Positions 24,975 to 34,034 are shown, counted from the stretch's first letter. The stretch: 64,000 nt of DNA from Streptomyces sp. NWU339 (GCF_003143855.1 NZ_QFRK01000010.1:161193-225192); one strand, 5' to 3'. Notes: generated from the sequence alone by a model not told the origin. Numbers and translations: made by a program.

Positions 24975-27398
24975 TCATGCGGTGCCGGTCAGGTGCTCCG
25001 GTCGTACCGGCGTACGGTTCAGCTCCAGCCCGGTCGCGTTCCGGACGGCCGCGAGGACCGCCGGGGTGGACGACAGGGTCGGGGCCTCGCCGACGCCGCG
25101 CAGCCCGTACGGCGCGTGGTGGTCGGCGAGTTCGAGCACGTCGACGGGGATGGTCGGCGTGTCGAGGATGGTGGGGATGAGGTAGTCGGTGAAGGAGGGG
25201 TTGCGGACCTTCGCGGTCTTCGGGTCGACCAGGATCTCCTCCATGACCGCCACGCCCAGGCCCTGGGTGGTGCCGCCCTGGATCTGTCCGATGACGGACA
25301 GCGGGTTGAGCGCCTTTCCGACGTCCTGTGCGCAGGCCAGTTCGATCACCTTGACCAGGCCGAGTTCGGTGTCGACCTCGACGACGGCGCGGTGCGCGGC
25401 GAACGTGTACTGGACGTGCCCGTTGCCCTGGCCGGTGCGCAGGTCGAAGGGTTCGGTCGGCCGGTGCCGCCACTCCTCCTCCACCTCGACGGCCTCGTCG
25501 CCGAGGACGTCCACCAGCTCGGCGAGGACTTCGCCGCCGTCGGTGACGACCTTGCCGCCCTCCAGCAGGAGTTCGGCCGTCGCCCACGCCGGGTGGTACG
25601 AGCCGAGCCGGCGCCGGCCGAGTTCGAGCACCCGCTCGCGGACGAGCTCACAGGCGTGGCGCACGGCGCCTCCGGTGACATAGGTCTGCCGGGAGGCGGA
25701 GGTCGAACCGGCCGAGCCCACCCGGGTGTCGGCCGGGTGGATGGTCACCTGGGCGACACCGAGCTCGGTGCGGGCGATCTGGGCGTGGACGGTGACACCG
25801 CCCTGTCCGACCTCCGCCATCGCGGTGTGCACGGTGGCCACGGGCTGCCCGCCGACCACCTCCATCCGCACGCGCGCGGTGGAGTAGTCGTCGAAGCCCT
25901 CGGAGAAACCGACGTTCTTGATGCCGACCGCGTAGCCGACGCCGCGGACGACGCCCTCGCCGTGGGTGGTGTTGGACAGGCCGCCCGGCAGCTGGCGTAC
26001 GTCGGCGCCCTCGCTGCTCTCCCACTGCCGCTCGGGCGGCATCGGCATCGCCTTGACGCGGCGCAGGAGTTCGGCGACCGGCGCCGGGGAGTCGACCCGC
26101 TGCCCGGTGGGCATGACCGTGCCCTGCTCCATGGCGTTGAGCTGTCTGAACTCCACCGGGTCCATGCCGAGTTCCCGCGCCAGCTTGTCCATCTGCGCCT
26201 CGTAGGCGAAGCACGCCTGGACCGCGCCGAAGCCGCGCATGGCGCCGCAGGGCGGGTTGTTGGTGTAGAGGGCGAGGCCCTCGATCTCGACGTGGTCGAC
26301 CCGGTAGGGGCCGATGCCGAGGGAGGTGGCGTTGCCGACCACGGCCGGGGAGGCGGAGGCGTACGCGCCGCCGTCGAGCACGATGCGGCACTTCACATGG
26401 GTCAGTCTGCCGTCGCGGGTGGCGCCGTGCTCGTAGAAGAGCTTGGCAGGATGGCGGTGGACGTGGCCGAAGAAGGACTCGAAGCGGTTGTAGACGATCT
26501 TGACGGGCTTGCCGGTGCGCAGGGCGAGCAGGCAGGCGTGGATCTGCATGGACAGGTCCTCGCGGCCCCCGAACGCGCCTCCGACGCCGGACAGGGTCAT
26601 CCGTACCTTGTCCTCGGGCAGGCCGAGGACGGGCGCGATCTGGCGCAGGTCGGAGTGGAGCCACTGGGTGGCGATGTAGAGGTGGACGCCCCCGTCCTCC
26701 TCGGGGACGGCGAGTCCCGACTCGGGGCCGAGGAACGCCTGGTCCTGCATGCCGAAGGTGTACTCGCCCTCGACGACGACGTCCGCCCGCTCGCGGGCCC
26801 GTGCCACGTCACCGCGCACGATCGGCTGGCGGTGGACGATGTTGGGGTGGGGGACGTGGGCGAAGTGGCGGTCTTCCCGGTTCTCGTGGACGAGGGGCGC
26901 GTCGGGGGCGAGCGCGGATGCCTCGTCGGTGACGACCGGGAGTTCGCGGTACTCGACCCTGATCCTGGCGGCGGCGCGACGCGCGGTCTCCGGGTGGTCG
27001 GCGGCGACCATGGCGACGGGCTCGCCGTGGTGACGGACCTTGCCGTGGGCGAGGACGGGGGTGTCCTGGATCTCCAGGCCGTAGTTCTTCACCTCGGTCG
27101 GCAGGTCGTCGTGTGTCATGACGGCGTACACGCCCGGCAGCGCGAGGGCCTCGGAGGTGTCGATCGACACGATCTCGGCGTGCGCGACCGTGGAGCGCAG
27201 GATCTGGCCCCAGAGCATGTCCTCGTGCCACATGTCGGAGGAGTACGCGAACTCGCCGGTGACCTTGAGGGTGCCGTCGGGGCGGAGGGTGGACTCCCCG
27301 ATGCCGCCCCTGGTCCGCGCGCCCTGGGTGAGGGTGGCGGGCGCGCCGAGGGGGGTGCCGGCCGGTCCGGGCGCTGTGGAGGGCTCCTGGGTGGTCAT
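24975..27398 (-). CDS. Xanthine dehydrogenase, molybdopterin-binding subunit
   Basis: An 807-residue large subunit of a xanthine-dehydrogenase-family hydroxylase, which converts hypoxanthine and xanthine to urate at a Mo-cofactor. Family features include the N-terminal DGTLKVTGEFAYSSDM, GVGGAFGGREDLSMQ, the segment CGAMRGFGAVQACFAYEAQM, GQGGVTVHAQIARTELGV, and the C-terminal GVGEAPTL carrying the active-site Glu. The ATG at 27398 overlaps the stop of the Fe-S subunit by four bases, so it is cotranslated. Substrate assignment rests on context: PucR next door and a urate operon in the same window. Confidence 0.92.
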   Translation of the reverse strand: MTTQEPSTAPGPAGTPLGAPATLTQGARTRGGIGESTLRPDGTLKVTGEFAYSSDMWHEDMLWGQILRSTVAHAEIVSIDTSEALALPGVYAVMTHDDLPTEVKNYGLEIQDTPVLAHGKVRHHGEPVAMVAADHPETARRAAARIRVEYRELPVVTDEASALAPDAPLVHENREDRHFAHVPHPNIVHRQPIVRGDVARARERADVVVEGEYTFGMQDQAFLGPESGLAVPEEDGGVHLYIATQWLHSDLRQIAPVLGLPEDKVRMTLSGVGGAFGGREDLSMQIHACLLALRTGKPVKIVYNRFESFFGHVHRHPAKLFYEHGATRDGRLTHVKCRIVLDGGAYASASPAVVGNATSLGIGPYRVDHVEIEGLALYTNNPPCGAMRGFGAVQACFAYEAQMDKLARELGMDPVEFRQLNAMEQGTVMPTGQRVDSPAPVAELLRRVKAMPMPPERQWESSEGADVRQLPGGLSNTTHGEGVVRGVGYAVGIKNVGFSEGFDDYSTARVRMEVVGGQPVATVHTAMAEVGQGGVTVHAQIARTELGVAQVTIHPADTRVGSAGSTSASRQTYVTGGAVRHACELVRERVLELGRRRLGSYHPAWATAELLLEGGKVVTDGGEVLAELVDVLGDEAVEVEEEWRHRPTEPFDLRTGQGNGHVQYTFAAHRAVVEVDTELGLVKVIELACAQDVGKALNPLSVIGQIQGGTTQGLGVAVMEEILVDPKTAKVRNPSFTDYLIPTILDTPTIPVDVLELADHHAPYGLRGVGEAPTLSSTPAVLAAVRNATGLELNRTPVRPEHLTGTA

Positions 27399-28003
27399 GC
27401 GCGGGCCCCCTCGGACTGGCGGGCGGCCGCGAGGCGGACCGCGTCCATGATCTTCTCGTAGCCCGTGCAGCGGCACAGGTTGCCCGACAGCGCCTCGCGG
27501 ATGTCCGCGTCGCTCGGGCTGGGGTTGCGCTCCAGCATCTCGTCGGCGGCGACCATCAGGCCCGGGGTGCAGAAGCCGCACTGGACGGCGCCGGCATCGA
27601 TGAACGCCTGCTGGATCGGGGCGAGTTCGGTGCCCTCGCCGGTCTGCGAGCCGGCGCCCGGGGCCGCCTGCCACCGGTGGGCCTCGTTCAAGGAGGTGCC
27701 GCTTTCCGCGGGAGTGGCACAGTGTCCGGCACCGGCACCGCGGGAACGCTGCCGGGCGAAGTCCGCCAGTCCCTCGACCGTGACGACGTCACGGCCCTCG
27801 GCCTGGCCGGCCGCGACGAGGCACGAGCACACCGGGACGCCGTCCAGGCGCACCGTGCAGGAGCCGCACTCGCCCTGTTCGCAGGCGTTCTTGGAGCCGG
27901 GCAGGCCGAGCCGCTCGCGCAGCACGTACAGCAGGGACTCGCCCTCCCACACGTCGTCGGCCTGCTGGGGCCGTCCGTTGACGGTGAAGTCGATGCGCAT
28001 CAC
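27395..28003 (-). CDS. Xanthine dehydrogenase, [2Fe-2S] subunit
   Basis: A 202-residue two-cluster iron-sulfur subunit. The first ferredoxin domain has CEQGECGSCTVRLDG and VPVCSC; the second, helical, domain has QCGFCTPGLM and NLCRCTGYE. Between them, at residues about 85-125, is an extra Gly/Pro/Ser-rich loop of some 40 residues (GAGAGHCATPAESGTS and on) that most relatives of about 165 residues lack. The frame begins GTG-ATG; the FAD-subunit TGA overlaps this GTG, giving a coupled start. Confidence 0.92.
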   Translation of the reverse strand: MMRIDFTVNGRPQQADDVWEGESLLYVLRERLGLPGSKNACEQGECGSCTVRLDGVPVCSCLVAAGQAEGRDVVTVEGLADFARQRSRGAGAGHCATPAESGTSLNEAHRWQAAPGAGSQTGEGTELAPIQQAFIDAGAVQCGFCTPGLMVAADEMLERNPSPSDADIREALSGNLCRCTGYEKIMDAVRLAAARQSEGARA

Positions 28004-28890
28004 GCGGCTCCCTCGGTGCTACGGCGGGCGCCGCGGTACGACTCCCAGGTCCAGGTCAGCGTGCGGCGGGCCATGACGCCGACGGCGTGCCGGCGGTAAC
28101 TCGCGGTGCCCCGGACGTCGTCGATCGGGTTGCAGGCGGCGGCACACAGGTCCGCGAACTGCTTGGCCACGGACGGTGTGACGATCTTCCCGTTGTCCCA
28201 GAAGCCGCCCTCGTCGAGCGCCGCGTTCAGGAACTCCTCGGCGGCCGTGGCGCGTACGGGCGTGGGTGCCGCGGAGCCGATGCCGGTGCGGACCGTACGG
28301 GTCCCGGGGTGCAGGGCCAGGCCGAACGCGCACACGGCGATGACCATCGCGTTGCGGGTGCCGACCTTGGAGAACTGCTGGGGGCCGTCGGCCTTCTTGA
28401 TGTGCACGGCGCGGATCAGCTCGTCCGGCGCCAGCGCGTTGCGCTTCACACCGGTGTAGAAGGCGTCGATCGGGATGCGGCGGGACCCGCGCACCGACTC
28501 GGCCTCGACCTCGGCACCGGCGGCGAGCAGCGCCGGGTGGGCGTCGCCCGCCGGGGAGGCGGTGCCGAGGTTGCCGCCGACCCCGCCGCGGTTGCGGATC
28601 TGCGGGGAGGCGACCGTGTGGGAGGCGAGGGCGAGACCCGGCAGCTCGGCCCGCAGGTGCTCCATGATCCTCGAGTACGGGACGGAGGCGCCGAGCCGTA
28701 CGGTGTCCTCGCCGACCTCCCACTCGGCGAGGTCGGCGATGCGGTTGAGGTCCATGAGGTACTCGGGTCTGCGGTGGTCGAAGTTGATCTCGACCATCAC
28801 ATCGGTGCCGCCCGCGATCGGTACGGCGGTGGGGTGCTCGGCCTTCGCGGCGAGCGCCTCCTCCCAGCTGGCTGGGCGAAGGAAGTCCAT
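28000..28890 (-). CDS. Xanthine dehydrogenase, FAD-binding subunit
   Basis: A 296-residue FAD subunit of the molybdopterin dehydrogenase type. The FAD-binding loops are PIAGGTDVMVEI near the start and NRGGVGGNLGTASPAGD in the middle; the C-terminal CO-dehydrogenase flavoprotein domain follows. The ATG at 28890 begins with the usual MDFLRPASWEEAL; longer upstream frames lack this and overlap the leader. First structural gene of the xdh operon, transcribed away from pucR. The ribosome-binding site is weak (GAAGAGAG). Confidence 0.92.
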   Translation of the reverse strand: MDFLRPASWEEALAAKAEHPTAVPIAGGTDVMVEINFDHRRPEYLMDLNRIADLAEWEVGEDTVRLGASVPYSRIMEHLRAELPGLALASHTVASPQIRNRGGVGGNLGTASPAGDAHPALLAAGAEVEAESVRGSRRIPIDAFYTGVKRNALAPDELIRAVHIKKADGPQQFSKVGTRNAMVIAVCAFGLALHPGTRTVRTGIGSAAPTPVRATAAEEFLNAALDEGGFWDNGKIVTPSVAKQFADLCAAACNPIDDVRGTASYRRHAVGVMARRTLTWTWESYRGARRSTEGAA

Positions 28891-29086
28891 GACCGACTCT
28901 CTTCTTCGTCTCGTGTCGTGCGCGTCGAGTTGTTCCTCCCGTGAGTCGTACGGGATCGAGCCGATCCGTGCCCGGCGGGCCCGGCCCGTCCGTGGGGGAT
29001 TCACCCGGAGTGCGCCTCAGTACACCGTCCGTTGCTCCACCCGGGTCAGTCACGAAAGCCATGAAGGAGTTGGCTGGCCAGTGCAG

Positions 29087-29158
29087 TCATCTTGTAGATT
29101 CATATGAACGGAGAGCCTCGGCGGCTTCAGCGACCTCGACGATCGCAGTGATTTCCAT
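29087..29158 (-). CDS. Possible 23-residue leader peptide upstream of the xdh operon
   Basis: A short frame with ATG at 29158, an excellent GGAGGA five bases upstream and a TGA at 29087. The peptide is acidic (MEITAIVEVAEAAEALRS and five more residues). It lies about 200 bases before the FAD-subunit gene on the same strand, in a region otherwise empty. It could be a regulatory leader or a small protein; no family recognised. Confidence 0.4.
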   Translation of the reverse strand: MEITAIVEVAEAAEALRSYESTR

Positions 29159-29290
29159 GTCTTCCTCCAGGAACAACGGATCCAGAGGGCATGGAGAGCA
29201 CTCTTCTGGTAACCGGCCGACCGCAACCGATCGGCCGCCCGCCGGGCGCTGCGCCGAAACCGCTGAGCTCTCTCCACGGCCCATCGTAGG

Positions 29291-29365
29291 CATCGACGCA
29301 CGCGTCAACGTACACATCGACGCATGTAAAGCACGTAACTCACATACCGACGCACACATCGACAC
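29291..29365. promoter_or_regulatory. Repeated CATCGACGCA-type motifs between xdh and pucR
   Basis: In the divergent gap, CATCGACGCA occurs exactly at 29291-29300 and 29315-29324, with variants TACCGACGCA (29345-29354) and CATCGACAC (29357-29365). GACGC-AC-GCGTC at 29295-29306 is a perfect palindrome. All copies sit just upstream of pucR, a likely place for an autoregulator or xdh activator site. Binding by PucR is inference. Confidence 0.45.
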
Positions 29366-29387
29366 AAAGGGAACGGCGGCGACGAGA

Positions 29388-31103
29388 ATGCGGCTGCGCG
29401 CACTGCTGGAGACCGACACGCTGGGTCTCAGGCTGCTCGGCGGCGAGGACGAGCTGGACCGCACCGTGCACGGGGTGATGACCACCGACCTCAAGGACCC
29501 CAGCCGCTATCTCTCGGGCGGGGAACTGGTGCTCACGGGCCTGGCCTGGCGCCGGGACCCCGCCGACTCGGAGCCGTTCGTACGGCGCATGGTGCGGGCG
29601 GGGATCGCCGCCCTGGCGGCCGGTGAGGCCGAGCTGGGCGACATCCCGGACGACCTGATCGCGGCCTGTGCGCGGCACCGGCTGCCGCTGTTCGCGGTGC
29701 ACGAGTCGGTGGCCTTCGCGACCGTCACCGAGCACGTCGTGCGGAAGGTGTCCGGCGAGCGGGCCGGGGACCTCGCGGCCGTGGTGGACCGGCACCGGCG
29801 GATGATGACCTCGGGCCCGGCGGGCGGCGGCCCGGACGTGGTGCTCGATCTGCTCGGCACCGACCTGGACCTGCGGGCATGGGTGCTCTCGCCCACCGGG
29901 CGGCTGATCGCCGGTTCGAAGGCGGCGGGGCCGGGGCTGCCCGCGGGCGTGGGCGCACGGCTCGCGGCGGAGCAGTTGGCGGCCGCCCGCTCCGGCCGAC
30001 CCGGACCGCACCGGGTGACGCTGGACGACCGGACCACGTACAGCCTCTTCCCGGTGCGCGGCGGCGGGCACTCCGCGCGGACCCCGCGGGACGGGCGGGA
30101 CGCCCCCGGGGTCCAGGACGGCCCGGACGGCCGGGGGACGGTGCTGTCGGACTGGCTGCTGGCGGTCGAGGCGGACGCCGGGGACTGGGCCGAGGAACGG
30201 CTGGACCTGCTGTACGGCGTCACCCAGCTGATCGCGGTCGAACGGGACCGCCGGGACGCGGCGCGCACGGTGCGCCGCCGGCTCGCGCACGAGGTGCTGG
30301 AGCTGGTGCAGGCGGGAGCCGCGCCGGCCGAGGTCGCGGCCCGGCTGCGGGTGGCGGCGCCGGTACTGCTGCCCGGATTCGGGGCCGCGCCGCACTGGCA
30401 GGTGGTCGTGGCCCGCGTCGACTGGGACGGCGGCGGGGTCGAGGGCGGTCCGGCGGCGCAGGCGCTGCTCGAGGAGATCCTGGTCGACCCGGCGTCGACG
30501 GGGCCCGAGCAGTCCGACCGGCTCGCGGTGACACACACCGGGGAGGAGGCGATCGCGCTCGTCCCGCTGCCGGCGGTGGCGGGCGAGCACGAGGGCTCCG
30601 CCGAGAGCGGGCTCCTCGCGGAGACCCTGCTGGAGTCCGTACGGGACCCGCTGACCGCCGGCCTGGACGGCGACGGGCGGCTCACGCTCGGGGTCAGCGC
30701 GGCCGTGCACTCGGCGGAGGGGCTGCGCGGGGCCCTGGAGGAGGCGCGGCACGCGCGGCGCGTGGCCGCGGCCCGTCCGGGCCGGGTCTGCGCGGCCGGC
30801 CACCACGAGCTGGCCTCGCACGTCCTGCTGCTGCCCTTCGTCCCCGACGACGTACGGCGGGCCTTCACCGCCCGTCTCCTGGACCCGCTGCGGGAGTACG
30901 ACCGGCGCCACCGCGCCGAGTTGATCCCCACCCTGGAAGCCTTCCTGGACTGCGACGGCTCCTGGACCCGCTGCGCCTCCCGGCTGCATCTGCACGTCAA
31001 CACCCTGCGGTACCGGGTGGGCCGCATCGAGCAGCTGACGGGCCGTGACCTGTCCCGCCTGGAGGACAAGCTGGACTTCTTCCTGGCGCTCCGCATGAGT
31101 TGA
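29388..31103 (+). CDS. pucR: PucR-family purine catabolism regulator
   Basis: A 571-residue PucR-family protein. Residues about 5-130 form the N-terminal PucR sensory domain (LRALLETDTLGLRLLGGED, LTGLAWRRDP, LPLFAVHESVAFATVT), a middle GGDEF-like region follows, and the C-terminal HTH_30 domain reads LEAFLDCDGSWTRCASRLHL then VNTLRYRVGRIEQL. The ATG at 29388 was chosen because it starts the sensory domain; a 149-codon longer open frame crosses the regulatory region. It is divergent from the xanthine dehydrogenase operon and so is its probable regulator, responding to a purine-derived signal. Confidence 0.9.
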   Translation: MRLRALLETDTLGLRLLGGEDELDRTVHGVMTTDLKDPSRYLSGGELVLTGLAWRRDPADSEPFVRRMVRAGIAALAAGEAELGDIPDDLIAACARHRLPLFAVHESVAFATVTEHVVRKVSGERAGDLAAVVDRHRRMMTSGPAGGGPDVVLDLLGTDLDLRAWVLSPTGRLIAGSKAAGPGLPAGVGARLAAEQLAAARSGRPGPHRVTLDDRTTYSLFPVRGGGHSARTPRDGRDAPGVQDGPDGRGTVLSDWLLAVEADAGDWAEERLDLLYGVTQLIAVERDRRDAARTVRRRLAHEVLELVQAGAAPAEVAARLRVAAPVLLPGFGAAPHWQVVVARVDWDGGGVEGGPAAQALLEEILVDPASTGPEQSDRLAVTHTGEEAIALVPLPAVAGEHEGSAESGLLAETLLESVRDPLTAGLDGDGRLTLGVSAAVHSAEGLRGALEEARHARRVAAARPGRVCAAGHHELASHVLLLPFVPDDVRRAFTARLLDPLREYDRRHRAELIPTLEAFLDCDGSWTRCASRLHLHVNTLRYRVGRIEQLTGRDLSRLEDKLDFFLALRMS

Positions 31104-31327
31104 GGGCGGACCGCCGACGGGGGCCGGGGCCGCCCGGGGCGGGGGTGGCGTGCGGTGGAGTCGTGCGCCGGTGGGGACTCGCGGGCGCCGTCGGGGAGTT
31201 GGCCGTTCGTGCCCGTTGATCCATGACTTTGTGAAATCCTTCACCCGCCCTCTTGGCCCGGCCCCGTTGTTCGTGCTGAGATGCGGCCACCACTCAACAG
31301 CTCGAAGGCGTGCTCGGGGAGGGCAAC

Positions 31328-32110
31328 GTGGCGCATACCGCCATGTCTGGTAACGGAACGACCGCTGGTGACGATCCTCTCCAGACCGCGGTATGGCGGC
31401 TGCGCTCACGCGCCTGTTGGGTCGACGCCGCCGCCCTGCTCACGCCGGTGACCCCGGCCACCGCGCTGCAGCGGGCGTCGCTCCTGGTGGAGCGGTGCCT
31501 GTACACCGAGGCGGGGTGGGAGGAGGCCGAGGACGCGCTGCGTACGGCCGAGGCGCTGGCCGACAGCGACGACGAGCGGGGCGCCGCCGCTTGTGAACGC
31601 GGGTACTTGGCCTACGCCGCCACCCTGTTCGGCGTGCGGGACCGGGCCGACGAGGCACGGGCCGCGCTCGGACGCGCGGCGGCGCTGATCCCTCCGGGGG
31701 CCGCGGCGCGGGCGCTGCTGGACTTCCGGCGCGGGTTGATCGCCGAGAATCTGACCCGGTCCCCGCAGTCGGCGCGCGCCGCGTACCGCCGCGCCCACGC
31801 GGGCGCCACCGCGCACGCCGATCCGCTGCTGCTCTCCGGCACCTGGCGCCACCTCGCCGGTCTCGCCCTGAGGGAGGGCGAGTTGGCGGAGGCACGGCAC
31901 GGCTTCGCCGAATCACTGCGGATCCGCGAGGAGCTGGGTTATCTGGTCGGCACGGCACCGGCCCTGGTCTCCCTCGCCGACACGGAGACCGACCCGGAGG
32001 CGTCCCGCCTGCGGGAGGAGGCCCGCCGCCTGTTGCGCCTGCTCGGCGGTGTCCCCACCTGGCTGTCCCGCCAACTGGCCCCGCCGGCGCCGGGAGCGGC
32101 CCCGGCGTAG
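31328..32110 (+). CDS. TPR-like helical-repeat protein
   Basis: A 260-residue protein built of paired helices resembling tetratricopeptide repeats (EAEDALRTAEALADSDDE, ADEARAALGRAAALIPPG, LAEARHGFAESLRIREELG). The GTG at 31328 follows GGGGAGGG by four bases. Probably a cytoplasmic scaffold; function unknown. It converges with a GntR regulator gene 16 bases away. Confidence 0.7.
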   Translation: MAHTAMSGNGTTAGDDPLQTAVWRLRSRACWVDAAALLTPVTPATALQRASLLVERCLYTEAGWEEAEDALRTAEALADSDDERGAAACERGYLAYAATLFGVRDRADEARAALGRAAALIPPGAAARALLDFRRGLIAENLTRSPQSARAAYRRAHAGATAHADPLLLSGTWRHLAGLALREGELAEARHGFAESLRIREELGYLVGTAPALVSLADTETDPEASRLREEARRLLRLLGGVPTWLSRQLAPPAPGAAPA

Positions 32111-32126
32111 TGGCGCCCCGACGTTC

Positions 32127-32990
32127 TCAGACCACCCCGGTGAAGTGGTCCTCCACCAGCAACCGCACCGCGTCCGGGTCACCTGCGATCAACGCATCCA
32201 GCAGGGCGGTGTGTTCGTGGGCGTCGGTCACCAGTCGCGCCGCCCCGCCCCGGGCGCCGGGGGCGGAGCCGATCAGGGGCCACTGGGCGCGGCGGTGCAG
32301 GTCCTCGGCGATCCGGAGCAACTGTTCGTTGCCGGCCAGGGCGAGCACCGCGCGGTGGAAGGCGCGGTCGGACTCGGCGTACGTGGCACGGCAGCCGGAG
32401 GAGGCGGCGCGGATGGTGGCCTCGGCGAGGGGGCGCAGTTCGGCCCAGCGTTCGGCGGGCACCGTACGGGACAGCCGCAGCACCACCGGGATCTCGATCA
32501 GCGCCCGGACCTCGGTCAGTTCGGCCAGTTCCCGGTCGTCCCGCTCCACGACCCGGAACCCCCGGTTCGGCACCACCTCGACCGCGCCCTCCAGGGTGAG
32601 TTGCTGCATGGCCTCGCGGACCGGTGTCGCGGAGACCCCGAACCGCTCGGCCAGCACCGGCGCGGAGTACACCGCGCCGGGCCGCAGATCACCCGTCACC
32701 AGGGCGGTGCGCAGCGCGGCGAGGATCTGCCCGCGCACGGAGGACCGCTGGACGGACCGTCGGGGCAGGGGCCGGGGAAGGGCCGGTTCGCTGTGCGTGT
32801 GCTCACCGCGCACGCCGTCGGCCTCGGCCCTGCCGGGTGCGGCGGCGCCGGTCCCCTCACCTCGCGGCCGGTTCCGTGGCCGGTCCGCGTCCTCCGCGCC
32901 GGGCTGGGCGGGCACCCTGCCCCTGCCCGTGGCGCCCTGTCCGGTCCCCGTGTCGTCCACCCCGACAAAGCCCTTCGTGCCCTGCTTCAC
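32127..32990 (-). CDS. GntR-family regulator (FadR/FCD subfamily)
   Basis: A 287-residue regulator. An unusually long Gly/Pro/Arg-rich N-terminal tail (about 75 residues) precedes the winged helix (RGQILAALRTALVTGDLRPG, APVLAERFGVSATPVREAMQ) and the FCD ligand domain (AELTEVRALIEIPVVLRL, the metal-type His in RAFHRAVLALAGN, VTDAHEHTALLDALIAGD). The GTG start has GGAGGAGG seven bases upstream, so the tail is probably translated. FCD proteins sense small organic acids; the target is unknown. Confidence 0.88.
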   Translation of the reverse strand: MKQGTKGFVGVDDTGTGQGATGRGRVPAQPGAEDADRPRNRPRGEGTGAAAPGRAEADGVRGEHTHSEPALPRPLPRRSVQRSSVRGQILAALRTALVTGDLRPGAVYSAPVLAERFGVSATPVREAMQQLTLEGAVEVVPNRGFRVVERDDRELAELTEVRALIEIPVVLRLSRTVPAERWAELRPLAEATIRAASSGCRATYAESDRAFHRAVLALAGNEQLLRIAEDLHRRAQWPLIGSAPGARGGAARLVTDAHEHTALLDALIAGDPDAVRLLVEDHFTGVV

Positions 32991-33102
32991 CGGGTCCTCC
33001 TCCGGATGTATCGGTACTTGGGGTCATTACGGCGGCTTGTCACTCGCTCGTCAAGCACCTTAAGGGCACCGGGCCCTCGGTTCACATCCCGGCGATCTTG
33101 GG

Positions 33103-33121
33103 TAAGGTGAGGCTTACCTTT
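33103..33121 (+). promoter_or_regulatory. Iron box (DmdR/DtxR-type operator)
   Basis: TAAGGTGAGGCTTACCTTT matches the Streptomyces/Corynebacterium iron-box pattern TTAGGTTAGGCTAACCTAA at about 13 of 19 positions, with the core AGGTnAGGCTnACCT intact. It stands 60 bases before the FhuF-like reductase gene, so iron repression of that gene is expected. Confidence 0.75.
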
Positions 33122-33179
33122 ATTGGCCCGGTGTCAGCCGGCATCGGTCCGGCTCGACGAGACGTGAAGGGGTGGTCCC

Positions 33180-34034
33180 ATGGCAGTGCCCGGTTCGGCC
33201 GTCGCGGACGCGTACGCCCGCCTGGCAGAGGTCTTCCCGGCACTCGCCGTCACGGAACTCGCCGCCGGCGAGGAGACTCCCCGGGGCGGCGCCTGGGTCG
33301 CCGCCGACGCCCTCGCCGAAGGGGACGGCGGGAGCGCGCTGGACGCCTTCCTGTCCTGGGACGAGAGCCAGATACTGCGGGACTACGGGCAGCGGGCCCG
33401 CCCGGACGTGGTCGCCAGTTTCGGCCTGCACCGCTACGCCTGGCCCGCCTGCCTGCTGATCACCGTGCCGTGGTTCCTGCACCGCCGCGTGCCGCGCTAC
33501 CCCGTGACGCACGTCTCCTTCGACCGCACCGCCGCCGGGCTCGCCGTGGGCCGCATGGCCGTACGGCCGGACACCTTCGCCTGCCTTCCCGGCGACCCGG
33601 CGGCCTCGCTGCCCGGCGCCCGCGTGGTTCCGCACGAGGAGGCGCTGCGGGCCGAGGTGCGGACCGCAGTCGCCGAGCACCTCGAACCCGTCCTGACGGG
33701 CTTCGGCCCGCGGATGCGGCGGCGCGGCCGTGCTCTGTGGGGCATGGCGACCGACGAGGTCGTGGAGAGCCTGCGGTACATCGGCCAGTTGCTCGGCGAG
33801 GAGGAGCGGGCCCTGCGGGAGCTGGAACTGCTGCTGCCCGGCGCGACCAAGCCGTACGTCGGCGCGGCGGGGTTCCGCCGGGCGACCGGGCCGGAGGGCG
33901 AACCGACGCACACCCGGGACCGGATCAGCTGCTGCATGTTCTACACCCTGCGCCCCGAGGACATCTGCGCCACCTGCCCGCGCACCTGCGGGGGCGCGAA
34001 GGCCGTCACCAGGCAGCTGGCAAGGGCGAGCTGA
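33180..34034 (+). CDS. FhuF-like siderophore-iron reductase ([2Fe-2S])
   Basis: A 284-residue protein of the FhuF family, which releases iron from ferric siderophores by reduction. The diagnostic C-terminal cluster motif CC-x10-C-x2-C is present (CCMFYTLRPEDICATC near residues 259-274). LHRYAWPACLLITVPWFLHR and the following strands match the FhuF ferric-reductase domain. The ATG follows AAGGGG. An iron box lies upstream. No siderophore transporter adjoins, so it probably serves a siderophore taken up by another locus, such as desferrioxamine. Confidence 0.85.
   Translation: MAVPGSAVADAYARLAEVFPALAVTELAAGEETPRGGAWVAADALAEGDGGSALDAFLSWDESQILRDYGQRARPDVVASFGLHRYAWPACLLITVPWFLHRRVPRYPVTHVSFDRTAAGLAVGRMAVRPDTFACLPGDPAASLPGARVVPHEEALRAEVRTAVAEHLEPVLTGFGPRMRRRGRALWGMATDEVVESLRYIGQLLGEEERALRELELLLPGATKPYVGAAGFRRATGPEGEPTHTRDRISCCMFYTLRPEDICATCPRTCGGAKAVTRQLARAS

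Noticed and set aside
24954..27461. 835-codon open frame antisense to the xdh genes
   Set aside because: Shadow of the Mo-subunit gene with no domain and no start signal.
28941..29387. 149-codon N-terminal extension of PucR
   Set aside because: Crosses the divergent control region and contains low-complexity sequence; the family starts at 29388.
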